Origin: a virus
IMG/VR virus record: IMGVR_UViG_3300028361_000128
Span: 1-23,334 of that record
DNA: 23,334 nt
Strand: one strand, 5' to 3'
Made by a program: the position numbers and the translations under genes. The notes below the pieces were generated by a model. It was not told the origin of the DNA and did no database searches. It saw only the letters and a list, made by a program, of their open reading frames with translations. This document shows positions 7,148 through 15,079 of this stretch, piece by piece; within the stretch, counting starts at the first letter, position 1; the number at the start of each line of letters is the position of its first letter.

Positions 7148-8323
7148 ATGGGAACAGCTTCAGCACGAGACACTACTAACCTGACCGCACGAAAGTACGA
7201 CGTCAAAGATGTGGTCTCTCTATTGGATGTCAAAGAATATCCAATGCTCGCAATCCTTACCAATGCTGGGAAAGACATAGCATCTGGTAAAGGAAAAGCG
7301 ATGAAGAAGATGCAAACAACCGACCCTGAATTCAAGTGGTACGAAGATGAATTCGGAAGTCGGGAAGCGACAACTGCAACTGGTCAAACAGGAAAGAACA
7401 TCGCTTCAACCCCAGACGTGGCAGTGGCATCAGGACTCGGAGCACGCTTCGCAGTCGGTGACATTATCCAGTTTGTAGCCAGCAAGAACACATTCGAAGT
7501 AACAGCTATCTCAACAGATACGCTGACACTATCGAATGAGCTTGGTGGAGCAACAGGTACTGTCGACTTGTCGTCACTAACGGTCTGGATTATCGGAAAC
7601 GCCAACGAGGAAGGAGGTAACCTACGAGAAATCAAAGGTACAACTCCAGTCGAGAAAGTAGGTTACGCACAAATCTTCCGTACACCATTTGGTGTAACAG
7701 AGACAAGTGCAAACACTGAGACTCTCATCAAGGAGAACGACCTCGACCTACAACGACGCAAGAAAGGTATCGAACACATGGTCGATATCGAACGAGCGTT
7801 CTGGTTCGGAAAGAAAAGCAAGCGTACAGGTTCATCTGGGAAACCAGTCCGTACAACTGCTGGTGTCATTGACATCATCTCTACCTACGCAACAGCGAAC
7901 GTAGATACCGAAGCAGAGTGGGAGACATGGCTACAAGATGTATTCCGATACGGTAACAAAGAGAAGTACGCATTCTGCTCTCCGCAAATCATCACGATGA
8001 TTAACGGGTTCGCTAAGGCGAAAGTAGAAATCGTACAATCTGAAAAGACCTACGGAATCACTATCCTCAAGTACGTATCTGCACACGGTACCCTGAACTT
8101 GATCAAGCACGATCTATTCACGGGAGCACCATACGGTAACTACGCAGTAGCTGTCGACATGGAAGCCGCAACGTTCCGATACTTGAAGAACCGTGACACG
8201 AAACTGCTCACAGGTCGTCAAGCAAACGACGCCGACGAGCAAATCGAAGAGTACCTCACAGAGTGTGGACTCATGCTTGAACAAGAAAAGCGACACGCTA
8301 TCTGTTCATACTCCGCTCTCTAA
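7148..8323 (+). CDS. Major capsid protein (SU10 / DUF5309-like)
   Basis: 391 residues. Position after scaffold and length fit an HK97-fold coat protein. The C-terminal third carries patterns I associate with the SU10-like family: a His/Gly turn (SAHGTLNLIKHDLFTG), then NYAVAVDMEAATFRYLKNRDTKLLTG, then DADEQIEEYLTECGLMLEQEKRHA. Residues about 70-160 hold a Gly/Thr/Val-rich beta insertion, probably a surface or axial domain. No obvious N-terminal delta domain is present, consistent with the separate scaffold. The codons look different from neighbouring genes (more GGT and CGT), as expected for a very highly expressed gene. RNA hairpins flank it on both sides. The leader is A/T/C-rich without a Shine-Dalgarno sequence. 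Confidence 0.88.
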   Translation: MGTASARDTTNLTARKYDVKDVVSLLDVKEYPMLAILTNAGKDIASGKGKAMKKMQTTDPEFKWYEDEFGSREATTATGQTGKNIASTPDVAVASGLGARFAVGDIIQFVASKNTFEVTAISTDTLTLSNELGGATGTVDLSSLTVWIIGNANEEGGNLREIKGTTPVEKVGYAQIFRTPFGVTETSANTETLIKENDLDLQRRKKGIEHMVDIERAFWFGKKSKRTGSSGKPVRTTAGVIDIISTYATANVDTEAEWETWLQDVFRYGNKEKYAFCSPQIITMINGFAKAKVEIVQSEKTYGITILKYVSAHGTLNLIKHDLFTGAPYGNYAVAVDMEAATFRYLKNRDTKLLTGRQANDADEQIEEYLTECGLMLEQEKRHAICSYSAL

Positions 8324-8333
8324 TCTAGAGAAA

Positions 8334-8397
8334 CGGATCGTCAGATGGGAGAGACTTCTCGATGAACCTCTCCCATCGCATCGGGTGGCGATCCCGA
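8334..8397 (+). terminator. Structured element after capsid gene (possible terminator)
   Basis: A perfect 10-bp stem, GATGGGAGAG (8344-8353) with CTCTCCCATC (8368-8377), closes a 14-nt loop. It is enclosed by a second complementary pair, GGATCG (8335-8340) with CGATCC (8389-8394). The outer pair competes with a small hairpin TCGGG (8381-8385) / CCCGA (8393-8397). No T-run follows, so this may be a partial terminator, a 3'-end stabiliser or a processing site that limits expression downstream of the capsid gene. Confidence 0.5.
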
Positions 8398-8425
8398 AAC
8401 CATTAACAAACTAACAGTAAATACT

Positions 8426-8902
8426 ATGAGCAAATCAACAACATTTGTATCGAAGTACTTCCAACTGAAACTCATTCGTGAAAGTTCATACACGAAAGAG
8501 ATTGCAGGAAAGCTACTACCAACAAAAGGTAAGTACATCCAATTCAACCAGGGAGCATTCACTACCTCAGATGAGGAAGAGATTGAATTCCTAGAGAATC
8601 ATCCAAACTTTGGAAGCATCTTCATCAAGGTAGACAAGGATGCAGGTCGAGAACGAGCAGAGTACGTTCAGACTCTAGAAGAACGAAACGCTGAACTAGA
8701 AGACGAACTAGCAAAAGCAAAAGGTGAGGGAGCAGGAGTAGACCGTACAACACCAGATGGTAACGATGGTGGAGACAAGTACGATGCTCTAACTGGACCC
8801 GAACTCAAGGAAGAACTGACAAAGCGAAAACTCGCAGTGTCAGGTAAGGTAGACGAGTTACGAGACCGACTGCGAGAATCAGACGGCGGAGCTCAATTCT
8901 AA
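8426..8902 (+). CDS. Head-region protein with C-terminal SAP-type motif
   Basis: 158 residues. The N-terminal 70 residues look beta-rich (FVSKYFQLKLIRES; YIQFNQGAFTTSDEEEIEFLENHPNFG) and resemble small proteins often encoded just after phage capsid genes. Residues about 74-100 form a Glu/Arg-rich coiled coil. A Gly/Asp linker then leads to residues 119-152 (YDALTGPELKEELTKRKLAVSGKVDELRDRLRE), which fits the SAP helix-turn-helix DNA-binding pattern: L-x-x-x-L-x-x-R-x-L-x-(V/T)-x-G-x-K-x-(D/E)-L-x-x-R-L. The SAP call is strong by pattern; the overall role (head completion, DNA-contacting minor protein) is inferred. Confidence 0.7.
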   Translation: MSKSTTFVSKYFQLKLIRESSYTKEIAGKLLPTKGKYIQFNQGAFTTSDEEEIEFLENHPNFGSIFIKVDKDAGRERAEYVQTLEERNAELEDELAKAKGEGAGVDRTTPDGNDGGDKYDALTGPELKEELTKRKLAVSGKVDELRDRLRESDGGAQF

Positions 8903-8906
8903 TCCT

Positions 8907-9095
8907 ATGAGTAAAGCCAACGGCACAGCAGAGGTAACCATAGAAGCTGTCATCACAAGAGCTGATGGAACCAAGGAAGACTTGGGGGTGGTCTCACGAA
9001 GAACGGTCGACAAATCATTAGTAAGTAAACTATTTAAACGTCATGGCAACAGTACTAACAAACACCGGAAAGGCGAACATGATCAACGCCCTTAA
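8907..9095 (+). CDS. Small structural-region protein overlapping the next gene
   Basis: 62 residues from ATG 8907, 4 nt after the previous stop. It reads AEVTIEAVITRADGTKEDLGVVSRRTVD, a beta-hairpin pattern (TRADGTxEDLG) I recall from short proteins directly upstream of the LTNTGK-type phage protein. The last 18 residues overlap the next gene by 53 nt in another frame and are basic and low quality (KRHGNSTNKHRKGEHDQRP), so the functional part is probably the first 45. Either the overlap is real or the reading frame shifts. Role unknown. Confidence 0.55.
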   Translation: MSKANGTAEVTIEAVITRADGTKEDLGVVSRRTVDKSLVSKLFKRHGNSTNKHRKGEHDQRP

Positions 9096-9420
9096 CGGTG
9101 GCTCACACACAGCACCTCAGCACGTAGCATGGGGTACTGGAGCAGGAACTGCGGTAGAAACTGACACTACATTGTTCACTGAAGCATCAGAAGACAGAGT
9201 ATCAGGGACAAAGACAGTGGAGACCACCACAGTAACGAACGACACCTATCAGGTAGTAGCAACAATCACAGCGGATGGTACAAAGACCATCACCAACGCT
9301 GGACTATTAGATGCACTGACAGGTGGAGACCTCTACGTGAAAGGTGACTTTACAGGGATCGCATTGAACGCTTCAGACTCCATCCAGTTCACAATTAAGA
9401 TTGTGCAGGATCAGGCATAA
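9043..9420 (+). CDS. Phage structural protein, LTNTGK / WGTGAGT family
   Basis: 125 residues. The N-terminus (VLTNTGKANMINAL), QHVAWGTGAGTAVETDTTLFTEASEDRV, TNDTYQVVATITADGTKTITNAGLLDA and LNASDSIQFTIKIV together match a widespread family of small all-beta phage proteins encoded between capsid and tail genes, often annotated as tail-fibre-like or hypothetical structural proteins. The pattern is near-complete from end to end. The exact particle location is not established from sequence; a decoration, spike-base or fibre-adaptor role is possible. Its start lies inside the preceding 62-residue gene. A hairpin follows its stop. Confidence 0.75.
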   Translation: MATVLTNTGKANMINALNGGSHTAPQHVAWGTGAGTAVETDTTLFTEASEDRVSGTKTVETTTVTNDTYQVVATITADGTKTITNAGLLDALTGGDLYVKGDFTGIALNASDSIQFTIKIVQDQA

Positions 9421-9434
9421 CGTCTTGACATCGC

Positions 9435-9455
9435 AACCCACCAGCACGGTGGGTT
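9435..9455 (+). terminator. Hairpin, possible weak terminator
   Basis: Arms AACCCACC (9435-9442) and GGTGGGTT (9448-9455) form a perfect 8-bp stem with a 5-nt loop. It starts 15 nt after the stop of the upstream structural gene and is followed by only a short T-run (GGGTTTC). It could be a weak intrinsic terminator or a 3' stabiliser. The gap 9421-9502 holds nothing else obvious; the TTGACA at 9425-9430 lacks a -10 at a workable distance. Confidence 0.5.
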
Positions 9456-9502
9456 TCGGTGATGAGGACAATATCCTCGCCATTACTAGCAAACAAAATA
9501 TT

Positions 9503-9943
9503 ATGAACAAACAAGAACTACTAGCAGACCTAGAAACAAAGTCGCTCAAGATTGTGAAAACTGTAGAGGATACAGAAGACACAGCAAAGAACGAAGCTGG
9601 GGTACGATCGTACACAACTAACGTCATGGAGCAAGACGGGGATGTAGTGCAAGCTCGTAACATTGGCTGGTACACAATCAACGAGGGAACAGACGAAGAA
9701 GTAGCAGTACTTAGAGACCTGCCAAAAACTAAACGAGACTGGGTAGACAAATTCGAGTCTATGCTCAATCGACTATCTCCAAAAACATTTCTTCGATTTA
9801 AAATTGAAAGTGTTGATGAAGAAGACCGAAGTGGGTACGCAACGGTCATTCAAAAGAATGAAGACAAAACTGTATCAGAAGTACGTATCTTTATGTACCG
9901 AGACACCGTAGCAAATGAAAACACCTACGCAGTACTAAAATAA
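9503..9943 (+). CDS. Unrecognised structural-region protein
   Basis: 146 residues from ATG 9503 (MNKQELLADL), chosen over an upstream start at 9401 because that one would run through the hairpin and the previous gene. It looks alpha/beta: an N-terminal helix (ELLADLETKSLKIVKTV), then strands with charged turns (SYTTNVMEQDGDVVQARNIGWYTINEG), a helix (KRDWVDKFESMLNRL), then two or three strands ending VSEVRIFMYRD. No family recognised. Its place between the LTNTGK protein and the LamG fibre suggests a head-tail or fibre accessory role, by position only. Confidence 0.6.
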   Translation: MNKQELLADLETKSLKIVKTVEDTEDTAKNEAGVRSYTTNVMEQDGDVVQARNIGWYTINEGTDEEVAVLRDLPKTKRDWVDKFESMLNRLSPKTFLRFKIESVDEEDRSGYATVIQKNEDKTVSEVRIFMYRDTVANENTYAVLK

Positions 9944-9950
9944 GTAGCAT

Positions 9951-11576
9951 ATGGCATTCCCAGGCGACTACACTAAGTATCAAGAGGTAACGATTGATGC
10001 AACCAAAGTCAGTGCCGACCTTACTGACTACGTTGTATACGTCAACCTAGCCGACCTCGTGAAAGCGGGAGCGGACATTTTTGATACGTGTCGATCGGAC
10101 GGGGGAGATATTCGAGTCACGAAAACAGACGGGATCACTCAGCTTGCAGTCGAATTAGTAGCCATCGACACAACAGCAAAGACGGGAGAGCTTCACTTCA
10201 AATTCACTGGGACACTATCAAGTTCGACTGACACAGTTATTCGGATTTGGTACAACGGAGCTGATACAGTACCAGCAGTATCTTCAACTTATGGACGAAA
10301 CAATGTTTGGACTGACTTCCAAGCAGTTTTTCACTTCAATCAAGATCCTAGTGCTGGCTCACTAACAGACAGTACAGGGAATGGTTATAACGGAACAGCA
10401 GCAGGATCGATGACCTCTGGTGATTTAGTTGCTGGTAAATTCGGAAAAGCATGGGACTTTGACGGAGCAAATGACAGGGTAACTCTACCCACACCAACAG
10501 CTTTTCAAACAGCTATACAATCCGTAAGTGCATACGTGCAAAGTAGTGCCCCAAATACTTTGACTAGTCTGTTTTCAGTAGGTGATCTCTCAAGTCCTTA
10601 CAACAAATTTGCTCATGGTACAGGTGGGGGAATGTACAAAAGAACAAGTAATACCACCGGACCTCACCTAACACCAACAGTTGCATTCTCAAATGACACG
10701 TGGACTCACTACGCAGGAAATATTGAGACTAATGATTACAGAGTATACAAAGACGGTGTGGCAAATGGTGTAGATACGACAGATGGAAGAAATCCACTTG
10801 GTATGACTGGAGTTGATACAGCAGAAATTGCATCTCTTTCTTACAACGGAACAGCAACATCATATCCAGCTATCATTGATGAGTTGAGAATTCGAACTTC
10901 ATCAATATCAGGAAACTATGTATCTACTGAATACAACAACCAGAACACACCATCGACATTCTATGCTTCAGGAGATGAAGAGGGTGGTGTAATAACTCAA
11001 GCACTCACAGCAACCGCTCAAGCAGGAGCTTCATACGCAAAACAAATAGGAAAAGAAGTAGCAGTGACAGCACAGATGACTGCATCATTCTTACGATCAA
11101 TAAATAAAAGAATAACTGCAACAGCACAAGCAAGTACAGCAATCCTAAAAACACTAGGGAAGTCATTAGCAGTGACAGCACGAGCCACTGTTACTATAAT
11201 GACAACACAAGTGACTCTTAAAATCCTTACCGCAACGGCACAAGCGAACACATCACTTACAAAGATTTCAATCAACACAGTAGAACTGATAGTAACTGCA
11301 GCAGGAGCAGTAACAGTAACTACTCAAAAAGCGTTCAATAGACTGCTAACAGCAACTGCACAAGGAACAGCATCACTGGTGCAGTCAGGGCTCATTATCT
11401 CAAGAGAGCTACTAGTGGTAGCACGAGCCACAGTGACAATTCCACAAGCACTAACACTGAGTAAAATCCTTACCGCAACTGCGTCGGCAGTGGTATCATT
11501 AGCAAGAGACTTCGGTTTCCTCGACAAGTATCCAGAGAACGAGGCGACGTACGAAGATAAATATCCAGAACAATAA
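9951..11576 (+). CDS. DUF2341 + LamG-like fibre/adhesion protein with ATAQ repeats
   Basis: 541 residues. Residues about 10-97 match a DUF2341 pattern (YVVYVNLADL; GGDIRVTKTDG; IRIWYNG). Residues about 115-335 are a LamG/concanavalin-type jelly roll (AVFHFNQDPSAGSLTDSTGNGYNGT; FGKAWDFDGANDRVTLP; DELRIRTSSISGNYVSTEY), a fold that often binds glycans. Residues about 348-517 are around nine degenerate 18-22-residue units built on (L/A)(T/V)(A/V)TAQAxxSLxK. The C-terminus holds two DKYPE copies (DKYPENEATYEDKYPE). There is no signal peptide, which fits a virion component. It probably binds the host surface; glycan specificity is unknown. The frame is intact, and TAA is followed 1 nt later by the next ATG. 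Confidence 0.78.
   Translation: MAFPGDYTKYQEVTIDATKVSADLTDYVVYVNLADLVKAGADIFDTCRSDGGDIRVTKTDGITQLAVELVAIDTTAKTGELHFKFTGTLSSSTDTVIRIWYNGADTVPAVSSTYGRNNVWTDFQAVFHFNQDPSAGSLTDSTGNGYNGTAAGSMTSGDLVAGKFGKAWDFDGANDRVTLPTPTAFQTAIQSVSAYVQSSAPNTLTSLFSVGDLSSPYNKFAHGTGGGMYKRTSNTTGPHLTPTVAFSNDTWTHYAGNIETNDYRVYKDGVANGVDTTDGRNPLGMTGVDTAEIASLSYNGTATSYPAIIDELRIRTSSISGNYVSTEYNNQNTPSTFYASGDEEGGVITQALTATAQAGASYAKQIGKEVAVTAQMTASFLRSINKRITATAQASTAILKTLGKSLAVTARATVTIMTTQVTLKILTATAQANTSLTKISINTVELIVTAAGAVTVTTQKAFNRLLTATAQGTASLVQSGLIISRELLVVARATVTIPQALTLSKILTATASAVVSLARDFGFLDKYPENEATYEDKYPEQ
10985..11510 (+). repeat. Degenerate ~60-nt coding repeats (ATAQ-type units)
   Basis: The DNA encodes about nine successive units beginning CTN/GCN-ACA-GCN-ACN-GCN-CAA, translated as TATAQA, VTAQMT, TATAQA, VTARAT, TATAQA and variants. 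Units alternate between TATAQA-type and VTARAT/VTAQMT/VVARAT-type, which suggests a two-unit super-repeat of about 40 residues. At the DNA level the copies have diverged, so the array is old rather than freshly duplicated. Each unit probably forms a beta strand in a fibrous or stacked fold. Confidence 0.6.
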
Positions 11577-11577
11577 T

Positions 11578-12216
11578 ATGTCATCACTAGCAGACTACAG
11601 AGCAGACCTAGAAGCACTACTCTCGACAGTAGACCTGTCAGGGTTCTTCACTGAGGCAATCAAGAATGAGTTCATTAACCGAGCAGGGAAACGAGTATAC
11701 AACGCAAAGAAGTGGGCATGGTTAGAACACGCAGTAAAAACTCAATCAGAAGCAGGGATAGAATACTACGCACAGCCATCACGCTTCAAGAAAGGAAGTA
11801 TCCACCGCATCACAATAGGCGAGGGAATGTCAGAACTAGAGTACGACGTCGTAGCGTGGAATCTATATAAGCAAAACAAAGAACAAACTACAGGAGCACG
11901 AGTAGCATCAATACTAGGCAATCAATACTTCCTATATCCAGCACCAGAGACAGCAGGAGACGTGATAGGAATATACGGACAGCTCAAGTGGGTAAACTTA
12001 ACTAGCGACACTACAGAAAGCATCAATCCAGAAGCGTACGACGAGGCAATCATCCGACTAGCACTAGCAGATGCACTCAAGAAAGAGCGACGCTTCTCAG
12101 AAGCAAACAGTGAGACACGAGAAGTAACAGACGTACTCATTCCATCACTCTGGAGCGAAGACCAGAAACAAGATCCAAAAGGATACATCGGGCAAACAAG
12201 AAGCACACGCTGGTAA
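11578..12216 (+). CDS. Head-tail adaptor (P22 gp4-like connector)
   Basis: 212 residues. Mostly helical, with an N-terminal helix pair and INRAGKRVYNAKKWAWLEHAV at about 34-54. The N-R-(A/G)...W-x-W-L pattern is typical of phage adaptor proteins that ring the underside of the portal and pass DNA to the tail. It continues with a short beta region (GNQYFLYPAPETAGDVIGIYGQ), then a helix rich in Ala/Leu (DEAIIRLALADALKKERRFSEA). Length matches adaptors of short-tailed phages. It sits next to the hub protein, the expected pairing. Start ATG 11578 lies 1 nt after the preceding TAA. Confidence 0.75.
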   Translation: MSSLADYRADLEALLSTVDLSGFFTEAIKNEFINRAGKRVYNAKKWAWLEHAVKTQSEAGIEYYAQPSRFKKGSIHRITIGEGMSELEYDVVAWNLYKQNKEQTTGARVASILGNQYFLYPAPETAGDVIGIYGQLKWVNLTSDTTESINPEAYDEAIIRLALADALKKERRFSEANSETREVTDVLIPSLWSEDQKQDPKGYIGQTRSTRW

Positions 12217-12227
12217 AATAAAAACAT

Positions 12228-13655
12228 ATGTCAGAACTACAAAGCTACACAATCAATAACTTCAACGGAGGAATCAGTGACCTCAGCAACAAAGGCGTGC
12301 GAGGAGCTTTTAAGTTTGGCTACGGTATAAACCTACGTAATACATCCAGTGCATTGTCCTGCAACCAAAAGCTAAAGAAAGACTCGGGAGCAGTAGTGAC
12401 AGACCTGATACGTTTCGGAGTGGCCGCTACAGACGGAAACTGGTACGGATTCGGAGACACAGGGAGAATCTACCGACGCACATCAGGAGGAGCATGGTCG
12501 CTACTAACCACGGACCCAGACGGAGAGATACTAGGAGCCGCTGAATACATCCACAACGACGGAGCAGGAAACTACGTAAGCCACATCGTATGGGGGACAC
12601 GAACCAAACTAAAGAAAGTGAAGACGAGCAGTGGCTTCGGTACAATCACTACGGTGACAACATTCGAAAACGGCTTCGATGGCGAGTGGCACACCATGCT
12701 AGAAGCACTAGGTGTGCTGTTCTTCTGTGACGCAGACTTCCTCGGCATCCTAGACTACGAGGGAGCAGTCAATAAGAAAGCCCTACAGTTCCCGGGCGGA
12801 ATATACTCACGCTCACTACTGGACAACGCCAATATTATAATCATCGGAGCAACAGAAAAAGAGCGACAACGACGTGGCTTTCTATTTACATGGGACAAAC
12901 TAGCAGACTCTTGGATCACAAAAAAAGACCTGCAAGCACAGGGAGCACGCTCGCTAAACTTCCTAGAGGGAGGAGTCATGGTACAAACAGGCGAAGAGCT
13001 AAAGTACTGGGACACCGTAAACCTACTGCCACTAAAGCAATTGCCAGGCGGAGGCGAAACACAGCCAGGAGCACAGTCCGAGTATCAATCAATCGGACAC
13101 TTCGGCGTGCAGGGAGGAACAAAGAACGGAGTCTACGGATACGGCAGACGTGACAAAAACAGTCCATTCGCACTAGCACTAGAGTACATACCATCACACG
13201 GAGACTACGCAGACCCAGCAAAAAAGATTGGGAGTGTAAGCAATCACCAAGGCACAATGCTTGTGTCATGGTTCGACGGTACAAACTACGGAGTAGATGT
13301 AATAGACGACGACAACAAAGCCGTAGCTCTCTACCAATCACTAGAGATAGATGCAAACACTCCATACTCAGAGAAGCGATGGAGGCAGGTAAAAATAGTA
13401 ACAAGGCCTCTACCTGCAGGCACATCGATAACACTGCGAGCAAAGTCCAACAACGATGACGACTGGCAAGTATGCAAAACAGACTCGCAAGCAACAGCGA
13501 TGAATGTCACAGGACAGAAGAAAGCAATCTTTAACATTGCAGGAGCAGGCAAGGGAGAGATTATAGAACTAGAACTGGTACTAACACCAAACGGTAACGC
13601 AACGCCCGAGGTGCTCTCAGTGAACACCTACCACACAATGCTCACAATATATTAA
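12228..13655 (+). CDS. Tail hub / stabilisation protein (P22 gp10-like beta-propeller)
   Basis: 475 residues. The opening INNFNGGISDLSNKGVRGAFKFGYGIN...LSCNQKLKKDSG is a typical start for the podovirus tail-hub family related to P22 gp10. After it comes a long series of blade-like beta repeats with alternating hydrophobics and W/Y/G turns (NWYGFGDTGRIYRRT; GVLFFCDADFLGILDYEG; GVYGYGRRDKNSPFALALEY; MLVSWFDGTNYGVDV). The C-terminal 100 residues form a separate beta domain (RWRQVKIVTRPLPAGTSITL; IIELELVLTPNG). It would plug the adaptor ring, retain packaged DNA and hold the fibres. The assignment rests on pattern and neighbours. Confidence 0.75.
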   Translation: MSELQSYTINNFNGGISDLSNKGVRGAFKFGYGINLRNTSSALSCNQKLKKDSGAVVTDLIRFGVAATDGNWYGFGDTGRIYRRTSGGAWSLLTTDPDGEILGAAEYIHNDGAGNYVSHIVWGTRTKLKKVKTSSGFGTITTVTTFENGFDGEWHTMLEALGVLFFCDADFLGILDYEGAVNKKALQFPGGIYSRSLLDNANIIIIGATEKERQRRGFLFTWDKLADSWITKKDLQAQGARSLNFLEGGVMVQTGEELKYWDTVNLLPLKQLPGGGETQPGAQSEYQSIGHFGVQGGTKNGVYGYGRRDKNSPFALALEYIPSHGDYADPAKKIGSVSNHQGTMLVSWFDGTNYGVDVIDDDNKAVALYQSLEIDANTPYSEKRWRQVKIVTRPLPAGTSITLRAKSNNDDDWQVCKTDSQATAMNVTGQKKAIFNIAGAGKGEIIELELVLTPNGNATPEVLSVNTYHTMLTIY

Positions 13656-13657
13656 TC

Positions 13658-14845
13658 ATGAATGACAAAGTAAAAGAATTCGAGGTAAAAAACATCGAAC
13701 AAGATCCTGATAAAGATGTGGAGCTTCCAGAGATTCCAGCATGGGACAGGATATTCGGCCGACCAACCTCACTAGGAGACTTGGACCCAGATGCAGAGGC
13801 ACGACTAGATGACGTCGATGCTACCTTTTTGACGCTCGGTGACATTGCATTCCTAGACAGCATCACAGAAACAGAAATAACTAACGGTGCAATCACGACA
13901 CCAAAACTAGCAACGGGATCAGTGGTAGCCAGCAAAATACAATCAGGATCAATTACAACGAACAAGCTAGACTCAGAAGCAGTAACAGCAAACAAGATAA
14001 ATGTAGGTGACCTATTCGGTGAAAACATCAGTGCAACAGGAAGTATCACAGGAGCACTTATCCGAACCTCAAGCGGAGGCGACAGAGTGGAAATAGACGA
14101 CGTCGACGACTCAATCAAAATCTACGAGAGCAACGACCTGCGAATTGAGATATACGAAGACCGTATTACTTTTTATGAAGACGATGGCACAAGTGACGTG
14201 GTAAGTCTCTACGCATCACCATCAGGCAACTTTCTACTAGCAGGCACATCAGGCAATGATATATTTATCAGCTCAGACAGAGACCTCTTCTTAAACGCAG
14301 AGGACGACCTATTCATATTCTCAGATGATGAAATAACTATAAACACAGGGTCACTAGCAGATGACGTATACATCGGACTAGGGAGCAACACATTCATGCA
14401 GTTTGGTGACGGAAGAATATACCTCGACACCTACTTCGACATGCAAGGTAATAGCATTAATGACGCAGGAAACATAACCTGCGTGAACCTAACAGAGACA
14501 TCCGACATCCGACGAAAGAAGAACGTCAAACCACTAGCATACGGACTGCAGGAAATACTTAAGCTACAACCAATCCAATACCAATTTAAACAACATAATC
14601 AAAAGCAAAGCAACCGACGAGCAAAAAATCCATTACAAAAAGACAAAGTAATTGAAAAGAAGAAGAGCCAACAAAAGCACTTAGGATTCTCCGCACAAGA
14701 CGTATACAAAATACTGCCAGAGGTAACCGAGTACGCAGACAAAGATGGGGAGGAAACAGCACGCCTATACAGCACACAAATCATACCCGTGCTGGTGCGA
14801 GCAATACAGGAACTGCACAATGAGGTAGAATTACTAAAAGGATAG
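13658..14845 (+). CDS. Tail fibre/spike with C-terminal S74 intramolecular chaperone
   Basis: 395 residues. Residues 1-55 are polar with DRIFGRPTSLGDL. Residues about 70-115 contain a repetitive stretch (ITTPKLATGSVVASKIQSGSITTNKLDS) common in phage fibre shafts. The middle is Asp/Ile/Phe-rich beta, probably a triple beta-helix (DLFLNAEDDLFIFSDDEITINTG). From about 280 to the end is a peptidase S74 chaperone: the cleavage-site region SDIRRKKNVKPL, then HLGFSAQDVYKILPEV and a C-terminal helix for trimerisation. S74 domains trimerise the fibre and then cut themselves off. A Lys/Gln-rich insert near residues 309-338 enlarges the domain. Stop is TAG. Confidence 0.85.
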   Translation: MNDKVKEFEVKNIEQDPDKDVELPEIPAWDRIFGRPTSLGDLDPDAEARLDDVDATFLTLGDIAFLDSITETEITNGAITTPKLATGSVVASKIQSGSITTNKLDSEAVTANKINVGDLFGENISATGSITGALIRTSSGGDRVEIDDVDDSIKIYESNDLRIEIYEDRITFYEDDGTSDVVSLYASPSGNFLLAGTSGNDIFISSDRDLFLNAEDDLFIFSDDEITINTGSLADDVYIGLGSNTFMQFGDGRIYLDTYFDMQGNSINDAGNITCVNLTETSDIRRKKNVKPLAYGLQEILKLQPIQYQFKQHNQKQSNRRAKNPLQKDKVIEKKKSQQKHLGFSAQDVYKILPEVTEYADKDGEETARLYSTQIIPVLVRAIQELHNEVELLKG

Positions 14846-14847
14846 AT

Positions 14848-14855
14848 GCTACAAT
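14848..14855 (+). promoter_or_regulatory. Candidate extended -10 promoter
   Basis: TGCTACAAT (14847/14848-14855) has the TGn-TACAAT form also seen before the portal. It lies between the fibre stop and the ATG at 14865, so initiation would fall 0-4 nt before the start codon and give a near-leaderless message. The -35 region is poor. It could drive the coiled-coil, LysM and 1323-residue virion genes separately from the fibre. Confidence 0.3.
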
Positions 14856-14864
14856 AATAGATAT

Positions 14865-15077
14865 ATGGAAAAAAAAGAGCCAACATTAGAAGAGAAAATC
14901 CTCACTCAAATAGAGGATGTTGAACAACAGTACACAAAGAACGAGGACGAAATCCAAAGAGGAAAAGTACTGCTCAACCAACGCATCAACAAACGGATGC
15001 AACTCAAGGGTCAACATACCGCTCTTACCCGACTATTACCCAAGGAGAAATTACCAGCAAAAGATAACAAAGAGTAA
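14865..15077 (+). CDS. Small coiled-coil protein
   Basis: 70 residues from ATG 14865, 2 nt before the LysM gene. Almost wholly helical and charged: residues 6-58 have a heptad-like pattern (LEEKILTQIEDVEQQYTKNEDEIQRG and onward to LTRLLP), ending in a Lys-rich tail. There are no aromatic core residues except one Tyr. It could be a dimerising assembly factor or minor virion protein. No family recognised. The start is supported by close spacing with the downstream gene and the promoter-like TACAAT just upstream. Confidence 0.6.
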   Translation: MEKKEPTLEEKILTQIEDVEQQYTKNEDEIQRGKVLLNQRINKRMQLKGQHTALTRLLPKEKLPAKDNKE

Positions 15078-15079
15078 TC

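Noticed and set aside
9425-9475. Promoter from the perfect TTGACA at 9425-9430.
   Set aside because: No -10-like hexamer lies 15-19 nt downstream; that interval is the GC-rich hairpin.
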